From positions 1,054,001-1,118,000 of the forward strand of contig NZ_CP041730.1 of assembly GCF_007431345.1 (NCBI RefSeq): a stretch of 64,000 nucleotides of DNA, written 5' to 3'. The DNA is from Chitinimonas arctica (GTDB lineage Bacteria; Pseudomonadota; Gammaproteobacteria; Burkholderiales; Chitinimonadaceae). A program made the translations under genes and the position numbers. Below the pieces are notes generated by a model, which ran no database searches, was not told where the DNA came from, and worked only from the letters and a program-made list of their open reading frames with translations. Shown here one piece after another: positions 27,522-34,841 of this stretch (position 1 is the first letter of the stretch; every line of letters starts with the position of its first letter).

Positions 27522-28148
27522 TTAATACTCGCTTACAAAGTTGCTTAGTAATTGCATACCAAACCTGTGGCTCTTTTCCGGATGAAATTGCACTCCCATT
27601 ATATTCCCCACTTCGAAGGCGGCATCGAATTCGTGGCCATGTTCCGATTTGAGCAAACTATCACCCGTCGCATGACATTTAACATAGTAGGAATGCACGA
27701 AATAGAATCTCGCCTCCTCATCCGCCGCCTTCATCAATCTTGATTCCTTGCAGGGCTTTACTCTGTTCCAGCCCATATGGGGTACTTTGAGCGTGCTATC
27801 CTCGGGGAGGGTGAAACGTATCGTGTCTGCTTGAACCCAGCCTAATCCCCGCAGCTTCCCTTCTTCGCTACCTTGCGTCATTAAATGCATGCCGAGGCAA
27901 ATTCCCAGAACGGGGACTTTCTTTTCCAATACCAATTCATTCAATAGCGAGGACAACCCGGATTGTTCCAAACTCGACATCCCCGCATCAAATGCACCAA
28001 CGCCTGGTAGTATCAATTTTCCGGCTTGCCGCAGGCAGGCGGGATCGGCCGATATTTCACTTTCCGCCCCCACCTTCTTCAGCATATTCCGAATGGAGCC
28101 AAGATTGCCCATTCCGTAATCAACAATAGTAATCATTGGCTTACTCAT
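27522..28148 (-). CDS. hisH: HisH-type glutamine amidotransferase, sugar-modifying copy 2
   Basis: A 208-residue class I glutamine amidotransferase with IVDYGMGNLGSI, the nucleophile segment VLGICLGMHLMTQGSEE and the catalytic His-Glu in QFHPEKSHRFG, so it is complete. It is only distantly similar to the copy at 20060-20707, so the two are not a recent duplication. The start at 28148 overlaps the preceding gene by eight bases; an ATG four codons later (28136) is an alternative. With hisF2 and the PP-loop gene behind it, it forms the second amidotransferase triad. Confidence 0.86.
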   Translation of the reverse strand: MSKPMITIVDYGMGNLGSIRNMLKKVGAESEISADPACLRQAGKLILPGVGAFDAGMSSLEQSGLSSLLNELVLEKKVPVLGICLGMHLMTQGSEEGKLRGLGWVQADTIRFTLPEDSTLKVPHMGWNRVKPCKESRLMKAADEEARFYFVHSYYVKCHATGDSLLKSEHGHEFDAAFEVGNIMGVQFHPEKSHRFGMQLLSNFVSEY

Positions 28149-29598
28149 GGTGTTTTCTTGCCCGATCGACGAAATCGAGATAATTGGCGCGCCAATTCGG
28201 CGCCCAAATAGCATCAGTTTCAATCGAATCCGACGGTTTTTCGCATTCCTGCGACATCATATCCACAAGGGTTTCGATGCAATCGAATCCAAAAAAAGGA
28301 TGCTTTGGCAATGAAAACCGCGAAACCGCCGTTTCCCACACGAATATCTTTTCGACAATGCCTACTGCTTCAAAAAGCACAGTCGACAGTTCGGAGACGA
28401 TTGCATTCACACTGCTCAAAGAGCGATAGAGGTCGCTATGCGTATCGATTTGCACGCCAGCAACCAACCCGGACGCCATTCTCATGTTGATGGCCGCACG
28501 CTCCAGTGGGTGGGGACGAAAACTGATCGTCCATACATCGCTAAGTTTTTCGGTCAACTCTCTAGCCAAAGCCAGATATTTTTCAGTCTGCACGCCATCG
28601 CCGATAACCAAAAGCGCTTTGGCTCCTTTTTTTTCCACAGGTTGGTTGACTGCCAGTCGTTCGCTACGGTATGGATTTCCAATTACCAGCTTGGTCACCG
28701 GGAGATTAATTTGATCATTCCACCAACTTCCGTAGGCAAGAAAATAGTTCGGTAGTGTCCGACGCAACAAAGTACTGTTCCGAAGCGTTTCCGCATAATT
28801 ATATGCATCATGCCCGGCAGAAATAAATCCATGCTGATATTCCGCGGTCACCATACCCAAGCTGTGCGCAGCGGCATTCACCACCGCAGACTGGCCATAG
28901 CAGCCTTCTTCTTTTAAAAGTAGCTTAGCCCCACACTTTTTGAGCATCTTCATATAGGAGGCATGTAAGTTCGGCAAGGCCGCAATTTTTGTGGCCAGGA
29001 TATTTTCCAGCAGACTGGCTTGACTATCTTCAAGATCAAAATCAATGAATTGTTTGGATCTTTGCCGTGCCAGATCAATAAGCTCGGCAGCAATTTTCCG
29101 ATGTCGGCTTCGAACCAGAAGATGCCCTAAAACAATGCCCTTGGCTTGCAAAGGTGCTTGCCAAAGTACGTTTTTAAACTCGCGCGGATATTTCCACTCC
29201 CAACCAAACTGCCCTTCAATCACAACCGTTTGCTCCGGCAAGGCCATCGCAAAATGATCACTCAGACGATTGAACCACCGGCCTTGCTGCCTGGCGGAAC
29301 CTACCGCCGTCGCCATGATGCAGATATCGCCCTTTGTCGATTCAGACTTGCGCAGATTATGCATAGCCGAGCGAGCCAAGGTGCTGAAAGCGCCGGCTTT
29401 CAATCCCTGTATATTGCTCGAACGATACAAGGGGTATCGATAAAGTTGGGACGACATGATCGTACGGATAAACATCAGCCTAATAATTGGCCATAGCAAT
29501 ATATCCGTCTCCCGGCATTGAAAACTCAAATACTCCGGAGTGTCTTCAATCTGCAGAATGCTTTGCAGTGTAAGGTCTTGCCCTGGTTTCATTTTCAT
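28141..29598 (-). CDS. Unassigned cluster protein, possible GT-B-type glycosyltransferase
   Basis: A 485-residue soluble protein with no family I can name with confidence. The N-terminal half is helix-rich; the second half has alternating strands and helices with LLVIGDGVQTEKYLALAREL, ISFRPHPLER and VNAIVSELSTVLFEAVGI, a pattern like the C-terminal nucleotide-binding domain of CMP-sugar or CDP-polyol GT-B transferases (HP and ST/SE motifs). The start at 29598 is chosen because it overlaps the flippase stop (ATGA). The cluster has only one clear glycosyltransferase besides the initiating enzyme, so this protein may add the nonulosonic acid; that is inference. Confidence 0.5.
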   Translation of the reverse strand: MKMKPGQDLTLQSILQIEDTPEYLSFQCRETDILLWPIIRLMFIRTIMSSQLYRYPLYRSSNIQGLKAGAFSTLARSAMHNLRKSESTKGDICIMATAVGSARQQGRWFNRLSDHFAMALPEQTVVIEGQFGWEWKYPREFKNVLWQAPLQAKGIVLGHLLVRSRHRKIAAELIDLARQRSKQFIDFDLEDSQASLLENILATKIAALPNLHASYMKMLKKCGAKLLLKEEGCYGQSAVVNAAAHSLGMVTAEYQHGFISAGHDAYNYAETLRNSTLLRRTLPNYFLAYGSWWNDQINLPVTKLVIGNPYRSERLAVNQPVEKKGAKALLVIGDGVQTEKYLALARELTEKLSDVWTISFRPHPLERAAINMRMASGLVAGVQIDTHSDLYRSLSSVNAIVSELSTVLFEAVGIVEKIFVWETAVSRFSLPKHPFFGFDCIETLVDMMSQECEKPSDSIETDAIWAPNWRANYLDFVDRARKHHE

Positions 29599-30860
29599 GC
29601 CGCCCTCGCCGCTTCCATCCATGGCATTCCGCGCGACCGCTGCGCCAACCACCAGGTACAGATAAATATCGCAAGCTGCGAGAGCATAAAGGCTTGTGCT
29701 GCTCCGACTATCCCATTCACCTTCAAGAGATAAAAGTTCGCCATAATGTTAAACATACCGGCCGCACACGTAATAATCGCCAATCCTGCGGTTTTTCCCG
29801 CGAAAAAAACATAATTCGTCACCATCAGATACATACCGCTGAACGCGAAGCCCAGCGTGATGTAAACCACCGAACTCGCCGCGGATTGGTATTCCGCGCC
29901 GACCAGCCAACTTAATAATATGGGTGCAATCGCACCAATCAATAATGCAGCAACTACTACAATAATAAAGTACAGATAGGTAAATCGAACTATTTGGCGG
30001 TCTCTTTCCGCATCCTGGCTTTTCAGCGATTCCAATAGCCATGGGGCGAATGCACGATTGAAAGAGTCAATCAACAATCCCAGCACCATGCCAACCTGCA
30101 TGGCAACCATGTAGATCCCCGCGCTTGCCACACCGAGCATATTGCTGATCATCACCCGATCAACCATCACAATCAGCATTCCGCCTATTACATGCGGAAT
30201 CAAGGGCACACCAAATCGCATTGCATCCAGGGCATAGGTTCTATTGTATGGAAACTTTATCCAAGCTCCGTGCCTAAGACAAAATAAAGCAACCAACATC
30301 AGTAGCACACTTGCCATCGAAATACCGATCAACCTTCCCTCCCAGGTCAATCCCAACGCAAATATAAGCACGAGAGAAAATGCAGCATCCATTGCCGTCT
30401 GGGCAAACTTCATCGCACCATAGCGTATTGGTTTACGTGCCGCTTGCCATAGCGCCAGCTGTGTCTGTACTACAAACTGCGCGCCAGACACCAATACGGC
30501 AATTAATATCCACAGTCTCGGGATTTTCGCGAAATCCTCCAAGATCGGCATTAAAACCATGACCGCTATCAGTACCACCGTGGTACTGATCAACAATATC
30601 ACCAAACAGCTGGCGACATAGGTTGGCAGGTTGAAATTTTCCTGCTCAAAATAGCGCACCCCTATCGCCCCATGAACGCTTAAACCTGTAAAGGCCCCCA
30701 ATGCCGTTACCGTCAGCGTAAACATGGTGACGATCCCATACTCTTCCGGTGTCAGCACGCGCGTGAGTATGGGTAGTAATAGAAAAGGAAGTCCGGCACT
30801 CAGCGCGTTCGCCAGTGCATAGATCAACGCAGAACCGAATAGTCCTTTTCTGCCCGTCAT
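29595..30860 (-). CDS. Wzx-type polysaccharide flippase
   Basis: A 421-residue polytopic membrane protein of the oligosaccharide flippase (MOP/PST) superfamily with about twelve hydrophobic segments. The N-terminal pattern LIYALANALSAGLPFLLLPI and VLTPEEYGIVTMF is typical of Wzx. It should move the undecaprenyl-linked repeat across the inner membrane. It overlaps the aminotransferase gene before it and the unassigned gene after it by four bases each, so it is firmly in the operon. Confidence 0.88.
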   Translation of the reverse strand: MTGRKGLFGSALIYALANALSAGLPFLLLPILTRVLTPEEYGIVTMFTLTVTALGAFTGLSVHGAIGVRYFEQENFNLPTYVASCLVILLISTTVVLIAVMVLMPILEDFAKIPRLWILIAVLVSGAQFVVQTQLALWQAARKPIRYGAMKFAQTAMDAAFSLVLIFALGLTWEGRLIGISMASVLLMLVALFCLRHGAWIKFPYNRTYALDAMRFGVPLIPHVIGGMLIVMVDRVMISNMLGVASAGIYMVAMQVGMVLGLLIDSFNRAFAPWLLESLKSQDAERDRQIVRFTYLYFIIVVVAALLIGAIAPILLSWLVGAEYQSAASSVVYITLGFAFSGMYLMVTNYVFFAGKTAGLAIITCAAGMFNIMANFYLLKVNGIVGAAQAFMLSQLAIFICTWWLAQRSRGMPWMEAARAA

Positions 30861-31957
30861 TGACTAAAAAACTCGCGCACTAGATTCACGACATGCGCCG
30901 CATCCTTCATTTCCATATGCTCACCTATCGGTAAGCTAAGCAATGTCGAATCGGTCCGATTATAAAAGGCTTGCTGATCAACCTCACCCAGATAAGCGTA
31001 AGCTAGCAATTTTGGCAGTGCGATGGGATAGTGCACACCACTCTCCACCCCATGGGCACCGAGATAGTCCTTCAGCTCGTCGCGACGCGTACTGCGTATT
31101 ACAAATAGATGGTATACCTGGCGCGCCCACGCTTTCCGGACGGGTAGGATCAAATTATCGATACCAGCCAAATAGCGAAGATAGTAATCCGCGATCTCGA
31201 TGCGACGTGCCGTCCATTCCTCCAGATGAGGGAGCTTGGCACTCAGGATGGCGGCCTGCATACCGTCCAATCGTGAATTACGCCCTTCGAACTGATGGTC
31301 ATACTTCGAAATACGTCCATGGTTGGCAATCATGCGGACTCGTGTCGCCAACGCATCATCTTCGGTAGTGATCGCGCCGGCGTCCCCATACGCACCCAAA
31401 TTCTTGCCCGGGTAGAAACTGAAGGTAGCGAGATTGCCCAGCGAGCCGACACGCCGCCCTTTGTATTCCGCGCCATGTGCTTGGGCACAATCCTCGATGA
31501 GGATCATGTCATGCTCTTTACACACTTCCGCAAGTGCATCCAGGTCGCAAGGATGCCCATACAGATGAACCGCGATTATCGCCTTGGTACGTTCGGTCAG
31601 CTTGCTGCGCACCCCTTCGGCGTTTAGCGTGTAACTGTCTTCATCTACATCCGCGAAAACGACTTTATGCCCGCAACGGGTAATCGCTTCCGCACTCGCT
31701 ATAAAACTGTTCCCAGGAACGATGATTTCCGATCCCGCAGGCAAGCCCGCTGCTTCTATGGCGATTTCGAGCGCATCCGTACCATTGGCAACGCCTATGC
31801 AATGCTTCGCCTGGGTAAATTCCGCGAATTGCTGCTCGAATTCCTTTACATACTTTCCGCCGATAAAAGCGGAGTCCCGGATCACGTTGGCAATTGCAGC
31901 ATCGATTTCCGGTTTGATCGATTCGTACTGGGCAGCCAGATCAAGAAATTTAATCAT
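30857..31957 (-). CDS. DegT/DnrJ/EryC1/StrS aminotransferase (WbpE/WlbC-like)
   Basis: A 366-residue PLP enzyme with substrate motif VANGTDALEIAI, VHLYGHPCDLDAL and the PLP lysine in FSFYPGKNLGAYGDAG. With the WlbA/WbpB-type dehydrogenase and the WbpD-type acetyltransferase just upstream, it should aminate C3 of UDP-3-keto-GlcNAcA. It is distinct from the CBS-fused aminotransferase at 15099, which serves the other sugar. Its start overlaps the wbpD-like stop by four bases. Confidence 0.88.
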   Translation of the reverse strand: MIKFLDLAAQYESIKPEIDAAIANVIRDSAFIGGKYVKEFEQQFAEFTQAKHCIGVANGTDALEIAIEAAGLPAGSEIIVPGNSFIASAEAITRCGHKVVFADVDEDSYTLNAEGVRSKLTERTKAIIAVHLYGHPCDLDALAEVCKEHDMILIEDCAQAHGAEYKGRRVGSLGNLATFSFYPGKNLGAYGDAGAITTEDDALATRVRMIANHGRISKYDHQFEGRNSRLDGMQAAILSAKLPHLEEWTARRIEIADYYLRYLAGIDNLILPVRKAWARQVYHLFVIRSTRRDELKDYLGAHGVESGVHYPIALPKLLAYAYLGEVDQQAFYNRTDSTLLSLPIGEHMEMKDAAHVVNLVREFFSQ

Positions 31958-32421
31958 GCCAGGTTCCTGATTTTACGAGCCGGGTTTCCCGCATAGACGC
32001 CAGGCTCATTGATATCACGCGTTACCACGGCTCCCGCCCCGATGACCACACCATCGCAAATCTTTACAGGAAGAATCGTGGCATTGCTACCGATGGATAC
32101 ATAGTTCCCGACATGCGTGGGTCGCCAGCATGTCTTGTCACCACGGGCCGGCCCGCCCTTGATGAATGGGTCGTTAATGAACATGACGCCGTGGCCTATA
32201 AAGCAATCCGTGCCTACCGTTACCAGTTCGCAGATAAATGCATGAGACTGCACACGTGTACGCGCACCAATACCGACACCTTTTTGTATTTCTACAAAAG
32301 GGCCGACAAATACGTTGTCCGCCAATGTACAGCCATACAGATTCGCCGGTTCAACCACCGTCACGTCTTCACCAAACTGCACATTGGTGATGGCAACCTG
32401 CCTGATATTCGGGCTGCTCAT
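31954..32421 (-). CDS. WbpD/WlbB-type UDP-3-amino-hexuronate N-acetyltransferase
   Basis: A 155-residue left-handed beta-helix acyltransferase with many hexapeptide repeats (TLADNVFVGPFVEIQKGVGI), the loop GHGVMFINDPFIKGGP and the end VYAGNPARKI. It should acetylate the 3-amino group to give UDP-GlcNAc(3NAc)A. The start at 32421 shares one base with the oxidoreductase stop (TGATG); a start seven codons earlier would overlap that gene. Confidence 0.87.
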   Translation of the reverse strand: MSSPNIRQVAITNVQFGEDVTVVEPANLYGCTLADNVFVGPFVEIQKGVGIGARTRVQSHAFICELVTVGTDCFIGHGVMFINDPFIKGGPARGDKTCWRPTHVGNYVSIGSNATILPVKICDGVVIGAGAVVTRDINEPGVYAGNPARKIRNLA

Positions 32422-33479
32422 CAATGCCCACCCAAGCGACAAAGTTTCGGGCGAAACCTGAGCGCCACCTCTTTGCCGGTCTCGATGGACTCATAGATTG
32501 CACTGATCAACTCAAGACTGCGGCGGCCGACCAAACCATCGACTAGGTGCTGCCTTTTATTGGCAATACAATCAACAACATGCTCGTAGTAGGCTTGGTG
32601 GCCAAAACCGTAAACATTCGGCGGATTGACCGAATATTTTTCCATCACTTCTTCATCACCCTGCACGGGTTCGACGAAATTCCAGACTTTCATCTTATTA
32701 ACGGCAAACCCACCGATTTCGACAGATCCATGCTCGCCCATGATGGAAAGCGAACCTTCCAGGTCCTTGGGACGCACCGCGGTGGTCGCCTCAATGATGC
32801 CCAGCGCGCCATTCTTGAATCGCAGCGTCACAACCGCGGTATCTTCCGCCTCGATATTGGCGAGTGCCTTGGTGCTCATGGCAAAGACGCTATCCACGTC
32901 CCCAAGCATCCACTCCAGCAAGTCGACATGATGGCTCGCCTGGTTGGTCAATACGCCGCCATCCAGGGCCCAGGTACCTCGCCACGGGTCCTGATCGTAG
33001 TAGGATTGCGGGCGACACCACCGCACTCGAACAGTACCCATGACAAGCTTACCGAAGCGTCCCGCTTCCAGGGCTTCGCGGGTTTTGACGACCGGTACAT
33101 TGAAGCGGTTTTGCTTGACGACGAAGAGTTTGACGCCCGCTCTGTCGCAGGCGCGAATCATTGCGTCCGCATCGTCCAATGTCAGCGCCATCGGCTTTTC
33201 GACGACGATATGCTTACCATACTGTGCTAAAGCCACTACATGCTCGGCATGTCTGCCACTTTCCGTCAGGACCACGACAACGTCGATTTTTTCCTGGCGC
33301 ATCATTTCATGCATATCCAGATAATGCGGAACAGAAAATTCAACACCGATCTTTCGTGCTTTCGATTCAACGATATCGCAAACAGCCGCCAGACGCGCAT
33401 TGGGAATCTGCTCATAACCCAATAGTTCCGAGTGGCGCTTGGCAATCCGGCCACAACCTACCAGTGCAAAATTCAACAT
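32421..33479 (-). CDS. Gfo/Idh/MocA oxidoreductase (WlbA/WbpB-like UDP-GlcNAcA 3-dehydrogenase)
   Basis: A 352-residue NAD(P)-dependent enzyme: Rossmann motif VGCGRIAKRHSE at the start, the EKP signature in IVVEKPMALT and a C-terminal alpha/beta domain (about 125-350). In Bordetella and Pseudomonas this family oxidises C3 of UDP-GlcNAcA, the first dedicated step to 2,3-diamino-hexuronic acids. The wbpE- and wbpD-type genes directly behind it make this reading strong. UDP-GlcNAc 6-dehydrogenase (WbpA) and the WbpI-type 2-epimerase are not in the window and must lie elsewhere if the final sugar is the manno form. Confidence 0.87.
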   Translation of the reverse strand: MLNFALVGCGRIAKRHSELLGYEQIPNARLAAVCDIVESKARKIGVEFSVPHYLDMHEMMRQEKIDVVVVLTESGRHAEHVVALAQYGKHIVVEKPMALTLDDADAMIRACDRAGVKLFVVKQNRFNVPVVKTREALEAGRFGKLVMGTVRVRWCRPQSYYDQDPWRGTWALDGGVLTNQASHHVDLLEWMLGDVDSVFAMSTKALANIEAEDTAVVTLRFKNGALGIIEATTAVRPKDLEGSLSIMGEHGSVEIGGFAVNKMKVWNFVEPVQGDEEVMEKYSVNPPNVYGFGHQAYYEHVVDCIANKRQHLVDGLVGRRSLELISAIYESIETGKEVALRFRPKLCRLGGH

Positions 33480-33626
33480 GTACGAAGCCTTTCCTTGGCG
33501 AGACAGACCGTCTTAAAATTCGGACACACCTGGCAATCATAGTCACGGCTGACCGATAAAAAAAAGCGCTCGCATTTTTATTTATCGATCCAATACAAAA
33601 GCATTTGCAAATCGAGCGTGTTCCGT
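33480..33626 (-). other. A+T-rich gap inside the polysaccharide operon
   Basis: This 147-base gap separates the export genes from the sugar-synthesis genes. On the leftward strand it carries a GCGAGCGC followed by eight Ts, then further A+T-rich sequence. It could be an attenuator or leave room for an internal promoter; no clear hexamer pair was found. Confidence 0.3.
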
Positions 33627-34841
33627 TCAACGGCTCCAAAGATGCTGGCGCAATACCATCCACCGCGCGGCATCGGACTCATTCTTTTTCGATTTTTCTA
33701 CCCAATCTCGAACAAAAACAAACACCACACCCAACAACGCGCCGATCGCTAGCGCAAACATGCAAATCAACGCCCTTTTTGGCGAGCTTTTTCTTTCAGG
33801 CTCCAGGGCCTTATCCAATACCTGAATCAAGGCGGCGTTCTTTCCTTCTTCCACCTTGGCAATTTCAAATTGCTTCGCCAACACTTCGAATATGGTTTCT
33901 CTATACTTTACTTCCCGCAACATACGAACAAACTCCAGACCCGCGCGGGGAATTTTTTTCGTGGCGATGAATACCTCATCGGTACTCTCCGGCGTCTGTA
34001 GTTTTTCCAACTGCTTCTTTAACCCTTCCAGCTCGCTGGTGGCAAACTGCACATCGGGATTCTTCTCCGTGGCAAAAGTGGCCATCGTCTGGATCTGAAG
34101 TTCCTTTGCGGAAATTTGCCCGCGTAAATTGGCAATCGTTTCGATACTTGCCCGGCTTTGGTCATCCAGTCGTATCAGGCCGGTTCTCTCCTGCAGATCC
34201 CGCATCTGCACTTCTGCCTTCGCCAGCTGATCTTTTGCCAGACCCATTTGGCGCTCAAAGAAAACCCGCTTTTGGGAAGCTTCCGTCACCGCGATACGCT
34301 GGGTAAGCTTATATAGCTCATCGATATAGCCATTTGCCAACGCGGCCGCGAACTTGGGATCCCTATCCTCGACATCGATGGTAATCAAACCGTCTTTCCC
34401 CGTGCCTATGGTTGTGCGGGTCTTCAGGACCGCACGTGCTTCAACCCATTTTTTCTTCTCGTACCTTTTGATCAGATCAAATCGCCGAATCATTTCATCG
34501 GCAACCGTTCTGCTTCTCAGCATCCCCACGTATAAATCGTTTGGATTCTTGATGCCGGCAATGCCGCCTGCGGCGCCTCCCAGCAAGCCGCCCAGCTGAG
34601 CAGCCATGGCTGCAGCACCGCTTTGTCCCTGCTGGGGCGGAAGGATCTTCGTCGTCGCCATATAGCTATTTGGAATCAGCAGCGAAACAAGGGTCGCGAG
34701 CAAGCCCACGGATAGCGAAAGGCCCACGATCAATCGCTTGTTTCTGGCAAGCAATATCAACGCATCCAGGATACCCAACGGCGCAGATGCCTTGGATTGG
34801 CCTTCTTCAAAATTCCCCACCATGACCGATTCCGTCATCAC
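33627..34841 (-). CDS. Wzz/KpsE-like chain-length determinant (polysaccharide co-polymerase)
   Basis: A 404-residue inner-membrane protein with two membrane segments (about 37-57 and 358-378) and a long periplasmic part with coiled-coil helices (about 175-290). The loop after the first segment has a Gly/Ala-rich stretch. It sets polymer length with Wzy. No tyrosine-kinase domain is attached and no separate Wzc kinase or Wzb phosphatase gene is present in the window, so this belongs to the kinase-free class. Its start overlaps the wza-like stop by four bases (ATGA). Confidence 0.87.
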   Translation of the reverse strand: MMTESVMVGNFEEGQSKASAPLGILDALILLARNKRLIVGLSLSVGLLATLVSLLIPNSYMATTKILPPQQGQSGAAAMAAQLGGLLGGAAGGIAGIKNPNDLYVGMLRSRTVADEMIRRFDLIKRYEKKKWVEARAVLKTRTTIGTGKDGLITIDVEDRDPKFAAALANGYIDELYKLTQRIAVTEASQKRVFFERQMGLAKDQLAKAEVQMRDLQERTGLIRLDDQSRASIETIANLRGQISAKELQIQTMATFATEKNPDVQFATSELEGLKKQLEKLQTPESTDEVFIATKKIPRAGLEFVRMLREVKYRETIFEVLAKQFEIAKVEEGKNAALIQVLDKALEPERKSSPKRALICMFALAIGALLGVVFVFVRDWVEKSKKNESDAARWMVLRQHLWSR

